Assembly: GCA_964544635.1 (NCBI GenBank)
Contig: CAZJCK010000074.1
Span: 1-14,401 of the forward strand
Reading direction: 5' to 3'
DNA from: CAZJCK01 sp964544635
GTDB lineage: Bacteria > Zixibacteria > MSB-5A5 > GN15 > FEB-12
Length of the DNA stretch: 14,401 bases
Made by a program: the position numbers and the translations under genes. Positions 1 to 6,606 of this stretch are shown piece after piece (within the stretch, counting starts at the first letter, position 1; the number at the start of each line of letters is the position of its first letter). The notes below the pieces were generated by a model, which saw nothing but the letters and a program-made list of their open reading frames with translations, was not told where the DNA came from and did not search any database.

Positions 1-76
1 CCGACCACTGCATTGCCGTCATCCTTCACATCTTCCGACTACATCCTGACCGCAGGCGCTGTGCCACCAGAAAAAC

Positions 77-319
77 TCACACATCTTTCAGCGCCTTCAC
101 CTTGCGCAACCGTCGAAACAGTTCCACATACTCCTTCACCATGGTCTCCTCCGCCTCGGTCAGCCCCTCCATCATCGGGATGCCGATACGTATGACCGCC
201 CGCACGATGTCCGACACTGTCCGGTCGTAACGCTCGGCCAGTCCCTTCAGGCGCTCTTTCAGTTCATACGAAATGTGCACGTTGAGGCAATGCTCGCCCC
301 GGCTCTTGGTCGTCTTCAT
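77..319 (-). CDS. Ribbon-helix-helix (CopG/Arc-type) DNA-binding protein
   Basis: This 80-residue protein fits the ribbon-helix-helix fold. A short beta strand (CLNVHIS, about residues 11-17) precedes helix A (about 18-30) and helix B (TVSDIVRAVIRIGI, about 34-47), and a charged helical tail follows. RHH proteins of this size dimerise, insert the paired strand in the DNA major groove, and usually act as repressors or plasmid/antitoxin regulators. The ATG overlaps the stop of the upstream gene as ATGA (316-319), and an AAAGGAG site lies just upstream, so translation is probably coupled. No toxin-like partner is visible; the only neighbour is the sigma-region-4-like protein. The tail past residue 50 could be a partner-binding segment. 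The fold is fairly sure; the target and role are unknown. Confidence 0.75.
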   Translation of the reverse strand: MKTTKSRGEHCLNVHISYELKERLKGLAERYDRTVSDIVRAVIRIGIPMMEGLTEAEETMVKEYVELFRRLRKVKALKDV

Positions 320-840
320 TCCTCTGCTCCTTTGGTTTCATCGTGAGCCATGTGGTACTTGCTGTGACCGATCAGGCGCTGCACCGATATCTTGTTGAGG
401 CCGTACTCACGCTTGATCTTCCGCAGCACCGGTGCCCACGTTCGGGTTGTGTCGCGGTTGCGGATGAGCGCGTTGATCTCGCTGCAAAAGGGTGAGTTGC
501 AGATCGGGCAATCGGTTTCCGGCGGCTCGATACCGAACTCGTCGCGAACGAAGCCGGCCAGGCTGTGCTTGAGTTTTGCGATCGACCGACGGTGCAGCGA
601 TTCGATCTTGTGCACCGAACGGCCCGATCGCCCGGCGATCTCCGACAACGACAAACCGTCGAAATGATACAACCAGATCAGCTCCCGCTGATCGTCGGGC
701 AACCGTTCCATAGCTCCCCGGACGGCGGCCTCGATTCGGGCCATCCGGGCGCGCTCTTCCGGAGTCTCGGTTTGCAAATGGTTGCTTAATGACGGCAGCA
801 CCAGGTTGTCCAGCCAGTTGAGGTAGCATAATTGCGGCAT
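316..840 (-). CDS. Sigma-70 region 4-like HTH protein with a C-terminal CxxC/HxxxH segment
   Basis: This 174-residue protein appears to have two DNA-binding parts. Residues about 34-95 look like sigma-70 region 4: LPDDQRELIWLYHFDGLSLSEIA, then a recognition-helix-like stretch ending in SIAKLKHSL. There is no region 2, so it is not a complete sigma factor. Residues 111-163 start with CPIC (C111, C114) and end with H159-x3-H163. This resembles small bacterial and phage proteins in which two Cys and two His bracket an HTH, plausibly a zinc site (inference). The stretch KISVQRLIGHS (about 150-160) would be the second recognition helix. A GGAG site lies about 11 nt before the ATG, a slightly long spacing. 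The gene overlaps the downstream RHH gene by ATGA. Likely a transcription regulator. Confidence 0.6.
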   Translation of the reverse strand: MPQLCYLNWLDNLVLPSLSNHLQTETPEERARMARIEAAVRGAMERLPDDQRELIWLYHFDGLSLSEIAGRSGRSVHKIESLHRRSIAKLKHSLAGFVRDEFGIEPPETDCPICNSPFCSEINALIRNRDTTRTWAPVLRKIKREYGLNKISVQRLIGHSKYHMAHDETKGAEE

Positions 841-880
841 AAACAGGTCATCTCCTTTCTGCCGCAGGATGCCGGAAAGC

Positions 881-893
881 AGCCCCCGGGGCT
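881..893. other. Short GC-rich palindrome in the divergent intergenic region
   Basis: AGCCCCCGGGGCT is a perfect inverted repeat of 6-nt arms around one base. It lies about 40 bp upstream of the sigma-region-4-like gene, in the region shared with the divergent protease gene. It could be an operator or a weak hairpin in the leader of the minus-strand gene. Only the symmetry supports it. Confidence 0.25.
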
Positions 894-915
894 ACCACGT
901 GAACGTCATAAGCGA

Positions 916-943
916 TTGGCAAATAACGGCTTGGCCGTATCAC
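916..943 (+). promoter_or_regulatory. Weak candidate sigma-70-type promoter before the CPBP gene
   Basis: TTGGCA (916-921) and TATCAC (938-943) are separated by 16 bp, upstream of the small ORF at 996 and the protease start at 1027. The match to TTGACA/TATAAT is partial. A second -10-like TATCAT occurs at 968-973 without a convincing -35. Low confidence. Confidence 0.25.
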
Positions 944-995
944 ATGAGTCACAATTCACGGTTTGGGTATCATCTTTGCAGGAGGGCACAGTACG

Positions 996-1043
996 ATGAC
1001 AATATTCTTCGTTGGAGAGACCGACCGTGACACGTATATCTGA
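996..1043 (+). CDS. Possible 15-codon leader ORF overlapping the CPBP start
   Basis: An AGGAGGG site at 980-986 is followed by an ATG at 996 and the short frame MTIFFVGETDRDTYI, which ends in TGA at 1041-1043. The frame differs from that of the protease gene and runs across its GTG start (1027) and its GGAGAG site (1014-1019). The Shine-Dalgarno site is the best one near this gene and serves no other frame. The arrangement suggests a leader peptide that hands ribosomes to the protease start. No homology can be judged at this length. Confidence 0.35.
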   Translation: MTIFFVGETDRDTYI

Positions 1044-1869
1044 CAATATGGAACAGCCGCAGTATCAGCCCGACGGACAACCGGTGAATCGTGAGGCGAT
1101 CTATATCGACCCCAACAGCCTCTCTCCGTTTCAGAAATTCAAACTGACCAGCGGTAACAGAAACTTCCGGATCTCCATTCTGACCTGGGTCACCCTGGCG
1201 GTGCTGATCCTCGGCTATCCGCTGATGAACATGATACCGCTCGACCAGGACCCGACCGAGATGCTCCGCAACCTCGATGATTTCATGCGGATGGTGGTGC
1301 TGGTCACGACCATCATCATGCTCTGGGCGTTGTTTGCGCTGGCCGCCTTCGCCACCTGGCGCGAAAGAACTGATCTGGCCGGCCTGGGGTTCAACGGCCT
1401 CAGGAATGTCGAGGGGGGCTTCGGCACCCATGCCATGCTCTCGCTGGTCTGGGGACTGGCCTTCCTGACTGTATCGTGGCTGATCCTGTCGGGTCTGGCC
1501 TGGTTGCTGGCGCAGGTCGGCCTGCCCATGCCGGGTGAGATCATGTTCCTGGTGCCGCAGGATACGGTGGGGCGGATTGTCTGGGTGGGTGTCTCCATTA
1601 CCGCCGGCGTTTGCGAAGAAACGCTCTTCCGCGGCTATATCATGACTCGCCTGCGTCTCATCTTCGGCCTGGAGAGCTGGGCCATCCCGGTGATCATATC
1701 GTCGCTGGTGTTCGGCATCTGCCATTCATATCAAGGCCTGCCGGGCATGATTGTACTGAGCGTGTACGGTGCTCTTTTTGCGCTCCTGTATATTCGTACC
1801 GGATCCCTCTGGCCGGGCATCATCGCCCACACCTTCCAGGACCTGCTCGCCCTGTTTATCCCGCAGTAG
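1027..1869 (+). CDS. CPBP-family (CAAX/Abi-type) intramembrane metalloprotease
   Basis: This is a membrane protein of about 280 residues with several hydrophobic helices (about 50-72, 88-110, 137-165, 183-196, 219-232, 240-257, 262-278). It carries the CPBP signature: EETLFRGY at 197-204 gives the EExxxR motif (E197, E198, R202), LVFGICH supplies FxxxH (F229, H233), and IIAHTFQD supplies HxxxD (H268, D272). In this family the Glu and His residues hold the catalytic metal inside the membrane; members include prenyl-protein CAAX proteases and bacterial immunity or regulatory proteases. I chose GTG at 1027 because GGAGAG lies 7 nt upstream. A longer TTG start at 1012 has no ribosome site, and an ATG at 1048 also lacks one. 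The substrate is unknown; the outer-membrane protein downstream is a neighbour, not a proven target. Confidence 0.88.
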   Translation: MTRISDNMEQPQYQPDGQPVNREAIYIDPNSLSPFQKFKLTSGNRNFRISILTWVTLAVLILGYPLMNMIPLDQDPTEMLRNLDDFMRMVVLVTTIIMLWALFALAAFATWRERTDLAGLGFNGLRNVEGGFGTHAMLSLVWGLAFLTVSWLILSGLAWLLAQVGLPMPGEIMFLVPQDTVGRIVWVGVSITAGVCEETLFRGYIMTRLRLIFGLESWAIPVIISSLVFGICHSYQGLPGMIVLSVYGALFALLYIRTGSLWPGIIAHTFQDLLALFIPQ

Positions 1870-1905
1870 CAGACCTCACGTTCGAAATATTCTTGCGCCG
1901 CCGGG

Positions 1906-1911
1906 TATAAC
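1906..1911 (+). promoter_or_regulatory. Candidate -10 element (TATAAC) before the omptin-like gene
   Basis: TATAAC lies about 85 bp upstream of the GTG at 1996. TTCGAA at 1881-1886 would be a -35 only with a long 19-bp spacer. A perfect 10-bp palindrome, GTCTATAGAC (1916-1925), follows at once, near the expected start of transcription, and could be an operator. Weak evidence. Confidence 0.25.
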
Positions 1912-1935
1912 AATCGTCTATAGACCAAACCACAT

Positions 1936-1963
1936 CGACCGTCGCCGCCGGTTGCGACGGTCG
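1936..1963 (+). other. Perfect 10-bp stem-loop between CPBP and omptin-like genes
   Basis: CGACCGTCGC (1936-1945) and GCGACGGTCG (1954-1963) are exact reverse complements around an 8-nt loop. No T-run follows on either strand, so it is not a standard intrinsic terminator. It ends 32 nt before the GTG of the outer-membrane gene. It could therefore be a 5'-UTR hairpin, an operator, or a weak terminator of the protease transcript. The structure is certain; the role is not. Confidence 0.5.
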
Positions 1964-1995
1964 CTGATCCTTCTGACGACGAAAGGGCTAACCCG

Positions 1996-3000
1996 GTGAG
2001 AACATACAGGCGCATCCTTGCAACTGCGACGGCCACCCTGCTCGGCGTCACCCTGCCGGTGACGGCTCAAGTGAGATTCGAAGTGCTGCCGGAAGTGAGC
2101 TACAACTTCGGTCATACCACCTACACCATGGACATCCTCGAAGAGTCGGACGGGGAAACTTTTGGGATAAAAAGTGAGCTGGAGTTTCCGCTCGATGCCC
2201 CCATGGTCGGAGTTCAGGTGCGCCTGCTGGGCAACGCGCTGGGCGACAGGCCGTGGTCAATCACGGCCGGCGTCCGCACCAATGTCTCCGATCCAGGCGG
2301 CACGATGTACGATTCCGACTGGGACTATGACCCGGCCACATTGGCCAACACTTACCAGTTCAGCTATACCGAGTCGGGGGTCGAGGGACGGATTCTCGAT
2401 TTTCATATCGACGGCCGCTATCACTTTACCGGATCCGGCGGCGCCGCCCTTGGCGGCATGTTCTCGTTCAACTACCAGCGGATCGATCAGGACGTGATCG
2501 GGTTCACCGGCTGGCAATTGGACCAGGATTCTTCACAGTTCTTCTTCACCGATGACCGACTCGGTATCATCTACGAGGTCTGGTATGCCACTCCGCAGCT
2601 GGGGCTTTACGGCCTGTTGCCGACGTTCGGCGGCGGCCTGATTGACGCCTCCGTCTCGGCCGGTCCGGTCTGGGCGGAAGATTATGATGATCACGTGTTA
2701 CGGGGAAAGGATGCCGTCGCTGACGGTTACGGGCTGGGCGTGCACTCGGCCCTTTCGATACGGATCCCGCTATCGCAGCAAACGGCCGCCCATCGACCGT
2801 TTATAGAACTCGGCGGCAATGTGCGGTACTATTCCGTTGACGGCGATCAGACCCAGCGCTGGTATCAGGATGAGGGCCAGCAGGGCACCGACTACTATGT
2901 TCCGGCCGGCACCGAAATCTCCAATCTGCCTCATGATTTCACCAGTCTGCAATACGGCGCGTCGATCCGATTTGGGCTGGCACTGGGCGGACGGCGGTAG
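1996..3000 (+). CDS. Omptin-like outer-membrane beta-barrel protein with apparent protease active site
   Basis: This is a 334-residue exported protein. Residues 1-24 form a signal peptide (MRTYRR, a hydrophobic core, then VTA before QV). The rest is alternating-residue beta sequence as in an outer-membrane barrel. Its length, strand pattern and motifs resemble the omptin fold. YDSDW gives D106-x-D108 and YDDHV gives D231-x-H233. In OmpT precursor numbering the Asp-Asp and Asp-His pairs sit about 125 residues apart; here the gap is 123. Omptins are surface endopeptidases that cut between basic residues. The alternative is a related omptin-fold porin such as the Protochlamydia Pom family. The C-terminus ends in GLALGGRR, not the usual aromatic residue. 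The GTG start has AAAGGG 8 nt upstream and gives a well-formed signal peptide. Confidence 0.65.
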   Translation: MRTYRRILATATATLLGVTLPVTAQVRFEVLPEVSYNFGHTTYTMDILEESDGETFGIKSELEFPLDAPMVGVQVRLLGNALGDRPWSITAGVRTNVSDPGGTMYDSDWDYDPATLANTYQFSYTESGVEGRILDFHIDGRYHFTGSGGAALGGMFSFNYQRIDQDVIGFTGWQLDQDSSQFFFTDDRLGIIYEVWYATPQLGLYGLLPTFGGGLIDASVSAGPVWAEDYDDHVLRGKDAVADGYGLGVHSALSIRIPLSQQTAAHRPFIELGGNVRYYSVDGDQTQRWYQDEGQQGTDYYVPAGTEISNLPHDFTSLQYGASIRFGLALGGRR

Positions 3001-3103
3001 CAGTCAAGACTGATAGGGCTATGACGGGGTGTATTTCGGTTAAGGTTGACGCCGTCTTCTTCCTTTATTACCAACCGGTTATAGAAACTTTCGGACTCCC
3101 GAT

Positions 3104-3160
3104 CTCGTATGAATAAGGGAAGAAGACTGCCCGTTTCGGGTATCTTCATACGAGGAAGAT
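3104..3160 (+). promoter_or_regulatory. Leader RNA with competing hairpins over the ribosome site
   Basis: CTCGTATGAA (3104-3113) pairs perfectly with TTCATACGAG (3145-3154), enclosing a small CCCG-TTT-CGGG hairpin (3130-3140). The right arm covers the first bases of the GAGGAAG ribosome site (3152-3158) of the gene at 3167. A second pairing, ATCTTC (3142-3147) with GAAGAT (3155-3160), uses part of the same right arm and cannot coexist with the first; it too buries the ribosome site. This layout suggests translational control by a switch or thermosensor-like fold. The role is inferred. Confidence 0.45.
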
Positions 3161-3162
3161 GA
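3109..3162 (+). CDS. Possible 17-codon upstream ORF in the leader
   Basis: An ATG at 3109 opens the frame MNKGRRLPVSGIFIRGR, which stops at TGA 3160-3162, just 4 nt before the ATG of the DUF4097 gene. It lies wholly inside the hairpin region, so a ribosome reading it would melt the stem and expose GAGGAAG. No Shine-Dalgarno site precedes it, which weakens the case; the ATG could be chance. Confidence 0.22.
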   Translation: MNKGRRLPVSGIFIRGR

Positions 3163-3166
3163 CAGC

Positions 3167-5209
3167 ATGTTTTTGAATAGCATACGACATAGCTTCAGCC
3201 CCACCCGACGGCCCGGCACTATCCGCCGTGAACACCCCTGGGACATCGAACCGGGCGGCGACAAACGAGTCCTCGGGATCGCTCTTATCGCGCTTTTCTG
3301 CCTTTTTGCCTGGCTGCCGGCCGCGGCACAGGAAGACAGCGAATCGCCGGAGAGTGCCGAAGAACTGAAGAAGAAGCTGATCGAGATCAAGATTGAGGCG
3401 GAACAGGTCAGCCGGCGATCGGCCGAATTAAAACGCCAGCAGCAGGAGCTGAAAGAGGAGCTGATTCGCGCCCTGCGCGACCAAGCGGAGACTTCCGAAG
3501 ATCTGCGCAAGTTGCTGGTCGACTACCAGGAGTATTTTGCGAGCGAGCAATCACCCACTAGCGAGCGGACTATTCGCGAGTTGTCCGGTCTTGCCGAAGC
3601 CCTCAAAAAGGGAGCCTACATCCAGGACTACCGAACGCTCTCGAAAGACCTCACCGAGCTGCAGGAAGAACTGCGCCGGGCCGAGAACGAATTCCGCACC
3701 GCCGAGAACCAGGAGCGGGCTGCCCGGTTGAGCCGTTCGCTGCAGCGAGAAATCGAAATCTACCAGGACCTGCTGCCGTCGCAGGGTGATATGCGCATCC
3801 TCATTGCCGAACTGGCCGAAGAAATGGCGCAGGTTTCGACTGAGGTGTCGCAGCGGGTGATTATGAGCATTGTCCGTGATCGCGAAGCCAGCGATTTAAT
3901 CGACATCACTATCGACCCCAAAGATTCCAGCCAGTTTGTCATACGCCTGCCCAAGCTTGTCGAGGAACCGGTGGTTGTGAGGCCGCCATCAGCAGCCCTG
4001 CCGCCGGTGACATCGCCGGCGCCATCAATAGATTTTGCCACCCCCGACCGCCGTATTATTACGTCGACCTCCGGACAGATCACCCTGGTTCACCGCCTCG
4101 CGGACAGTGTTCGTCTCTCCGGCGACCTGCCGGTTGAACTGACGGTACCGATCGGCAGAGTCGATGTACAGGGAATCGACGGCGACTGGTTGCGGGTGAC
4201 GACTACGATTGAAATGCAATCGGACAAGCGTCGTTTGCTCGAAAAGCTCGGCGATGAGATTCGCCTGATGCTCAACGAGGGCAGCGACCGCGTGGTAGCC
4301 CAGGCGATTCTCCCCAACCTCAGATCATCGGACACCCGTGTATCCGAGGCCCGAACCGTGGTGCAGATCCCCCGTGACTGCGAGCTGATCGCCTCCACTT
4401 CGTTCGGACCGGTGACAGTGATAGACCTGGCCGATGATGTATTTATCACCGGTCACCACTCGATCATTTCGGTGGAGCGAATCGACGCCGATGTAAGCAT
4501 CAACAACCGCATGGGCGCTATCAGTGTCTCACACGTTACCGGCGAAGCCCGGATAAGCAATCACTGCGGCATCGTGTCGGTCAGTAATGTCGAGGATGAC
4601 ATTCACATCACCAACGCCCAGGCGCCGGTGACGGTGGCCAATTGCGAGGGTGACCTCGAGATTCATTCCGACGGGCCGATCGATGTGTCGTTCCATATCG
4701 GCGACATCCTGGTGCGCAACAGTACCGGGCCGGTAACATTCAGTCGCATCGAAGGTGACATCGACGCCGCCACGTCATTCGGCCCTGCCTCCGCGACCAA
4801 TGTAATTGGCGATGTTCGGCTGGTGACGGTCAGTGCCCCGTTGATGGCGTCGAATATCGACGGCGCCCTGACCGCCAGCAATCGCGCCGCCCTGATGTCG
4901 GTGCTGGGGGTGAACGGCGCGCTGAACCTGTCCAACAACGGCGGCAGTATCATGTTGACGATGGCGGAAAATCCCGCCGGGCCATCGAGTATCTCGACGA
5001 CCTACGGCGATGTCCAGCTGACACTGCCGCGTGATGCCGACCTGACCGTGGCGTCGCGACTGATACGCGGTAATATCACCACCAGCCTGCCGATGCAGGT
5101 ACGTGAAGAAGGCAACGTGCGCATCGCTACGATTTCGCTGGGGAATGGTCGAGGGGAGTTAAATATCGACGCTACCAATTCGACCGTCGAGATGTCGCAG
5201 GCATATTAG
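3167..5209 (+). CDS. Exported coiled-coil protein with DUF4097-type beta-repeat domain
   Basis: This 680-residue protein has a hydrophobic segment at about 35-53 ending in PAAAQ. That is either a signal peptide with an unusually long, basic 34-residue lead or an N-terminal membrane anchor. Residues about 58-220 are charged and heptad-like (EELKKKLIEIKIEAEQ and on), a likely coiled coil. A Pro/Ser linker rich in PP follows (about 270-292). Residues about 295-675 are short repeating beta elements of about 20 residues with a GD/DD turn, as in the DUF4097/adhesin-like beta-helix family. Such domains are often near anti-sigma or envelope-stress genes, but no function is established. GAGGAAG lies 8 nt before the ATG. 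Probably a cell-envelope protein with the C-terminal beta-helix in the periplasm or outside. Confidence 0.75.
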   Translation: MFLNSIRHSFSPTRRPGTIRREHPWDIEPGGDKRVLGIALIALFCLFAWLPAAAQEDSESPESAEELKKKLIEIKIEAEQVSRRSAELKRQQQELKEELIRALRDQAETSEDLRKLLVDYQEYFASEQSPTSERTIRELSGLAEALKKGAYIQDYRTLSKDLTELQEELRRAENEFRTAENQERAARLSRSLQREIEIYQDLLPSQGDMRILIAELAEEMAQVSTEVSQRVIMSIVRDREASDLIDITIDPKDSSQFVIRLPKLVEEPVVVRPPSAALPPVTSPAPSIDFATPDRRIITSTSGQITLVHRLADSVRLSGDLPVELTVPIGRVDVQGIDGDWLRVTTTIEMQSDKRRLLEKLGDEIRLMLNEGSDRVVAQAILPNLRSSDTRVSEARTVVQIPRDCELIASTSFGPVTVIDLADDVFITGHHSIISVERIDADVSINNRMGAISVSHVTGEARISNHCGIVSVSNVEDDIHITNAQAPVTVANCEGDLEIHSDGPIDVSFHIGDILVRNSTGPVTFSRIEGDIDAATSFGPASATNVIGDVRLVTVSAPLMASNIDGALTASNRAALMSVLGVNGALNLSNNGGSIMLTMAENPAGPSSISTTYGDVQLTLPRDADLTVASRLIRGNITTSLPMQVREEGNVRIATISLGNGRGELNIDATNSTVEMSQAY

Positions 5210-5212
5210 CAG

Positions 5213-6538
5213 CTACGCCGTCGGTTCCGGCTCCGGCAATTCCAGTTTTTCCCGAATCCGTTTCAAACGTTTCCGTACCTGTTCGTCGATGTCGATGATC
5301 TCGGTATCGTCATGATAGGTCGTCGTCTCGAACTCCGAGAGCGTGGCAATCTCATCCATGAATGTCCCAATCGTCGAGACCGCATTCACGATCACCTGCA
5401 TCGCCATGCCGACCGAACCGGACGGATCTTTGACGGCGCCGCTGTCGATCCCGGCCTCGATCAACTGCGCCCGTCCGAGAATGGTCGCGGTAGCGTTGTT
5501 GATATAGTGGCTGAAGGTCGCCGTGATGGTGCGCAGGTTCTTCAGCGCCACCTTTTCCATCTCGTGCCGCGCGATCTGCTGCTGCATCTCCTGGTTTTCA
5601 CGGAGCAACCGCTCAACCGTCAGGTACTGGTCATACATCCGGTCGTTCGCTTCGGCCAACAGGTCGGTCGGCGAACCGATATCGATCTCCAGGAATTTCG
5701 CTTCGTCGGTAACCGTCGGCAGCAATTCCTGTTCGATCGTCGCCAGCTTGTCGGGATGCAACCCCAGCCGTTCGGTAATCCGGTTGCGGCATTCGGCGCT
5801 GTCGAACAGGAGCGACCGGCGGCTGCCCATGGAGAAACGGCTGATGATCACGCCCAGCGCCAGGATAGCCGGCAGGAGATGGCGATCTTCGGTCGGATCG
5901 TCGCTGTTGAGCCAGTCGCGGTAGTTGCCGACGGCGTTGCTCAGGTCTGACGGTAGTTGCCATTGCTGCAGGATGAACTGGCCGACACGGGCATGGTCGG
6001 AGCCAAAAGCGTCCTGTTCCAACTCGAACAGCGACATCCCGGATTCAGCCTTGTCCCACACCTTCTGGAACTCGTCGGGGAAAGAGCCTTCCAGGGCCAA
6101 AAGCCCGATATCGTGAATGAGGCCGACGACAAACGCTTCTTCCGCGCAGTTGTAGCCGGCGGCGTCGGCAATCGCCCGACAGGCTACCGCGACCTCGAGG
6201 GAGTGCCGCCAGAAGCGGCGGCGATCAAGACCGGACTGCCACTTGCCGGTTATATCATACACCGAGGCCGAAAGAGTCAGCGCCGTAACCACCCGCAACC
6301 CCATCCGAGACACCGCCTGCGAAACCGTGGTGATCTCTTTCGGGGCGCCATAGAACGGGGAGTTAACGACCCGCAGCAGGCGGGTGGTCAGGCCGGGATC
6401 CTTGAGCAGGACATCGGCCATGTCTTTTACCGACGAGTTTTCGTCGCGGGCCACCCGGAGCACCTCAGCCAGGGTCTGGGGAAGCGAGGAGAGCTCTTTA
6501 TGGTCGTTGCGTATGGTGTTCAGTAGTTCGGTAGTCAT
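5213..6538 (-). CDS. HDOD-domain signalling protein with C-terminal DHp-like segment
   Basis: This protein has 441 residues. Residues about 15-240 match HDOD: SSLPQTLAEVLRVA, then DPGLTTRLLRVVNSPFYG, then AVSRMGLRVV, with H142-D143 in GLIHDIG. HDOD proteins are regulators of chemotaxis, motility, biofilm and second-messenger pathways. Residues about 300-335 look like a coiled coil. They lead into LRTITATFSHYINNATATIL (336-355) and a second helix, resembling the H-box and dimerisation helices of a histidine kinase with H344 in the phospho-acceptor place. No ATPase domain follows; the protein ends in an acidic/basic tail. I chose the ATG at 6538 because AGAGGCAGG lies just before it; an ATG 7 codons upstream has a poorer site. 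It is the last gene of the minus-strand unit and converges with the DUF4097 gene, 3 bp between stops. Confidence 0.85.
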   Translation of the reverse strand: MTTELLNTIRNDHKELSSLPQTLAEVLRVARDENSSVKDMADVLLKDPGLTTRLLRVVNSPFYGAPKEITTVSQAVSRMGLRVVTALTLSASVYDITGKWQSGLDRRRFWRHSLEVAVACRAIADAAGYNCAEEAFVVGLIHDIGLLALEGSFPDEFQKVWDKAESGMSLFELEQDAFGSDHARVGQFILQQWQLPSDLSNAVGNYRDWLNSDDPTEDRHLLPAILALGVIISRFSMGSRRSLLFDSAECRNRITERLGLHPDKLATIEQELLPTVTDEAKFLEIDIGSPTDLLAEANDRMYDQYLTVERLLRENQEMQQQIARHEMEKVALKNLRTITATFSHYINNATATILGRAQLIEAGIDSGAVKDPSGSVGMAMQVIVNAVSTIGTFMDEIATLSEFETTTYHDDTEIIDIDEQVRKRLKRIREKLELPEPEPTA

Positions 6539-6606
6539 GCACCTGCCTCTTGCCCCCATTATCGGCGATTCGGCCGATTCAGTTAAGGCAGCGGCGCAAA
6601 AACCGT

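Noticed and set aside
77..840. Toxin-antitoxin pair (RHH protein plus partner)
   Set aside because: The partner is a DNA-binding sigma-region-4-like protein, not a toxin fold, and is twice the usual toxin length.
970..1725. Minus-strand reading frame of 251 codons opposite the CPBP gene
   Set aside because: It is rich in His, Gln, Asp and Arg with no recognisable motif, and the opposite strand encodes a protease with all family motifs.
3046..3071. Sigma-70 promoter TTGACG ... TATTAC before the DUF4097 gene
   Set aside because: The -35 match is good but the spacer would be only 14 bp, and no better -10 lies at 16-18 bp.
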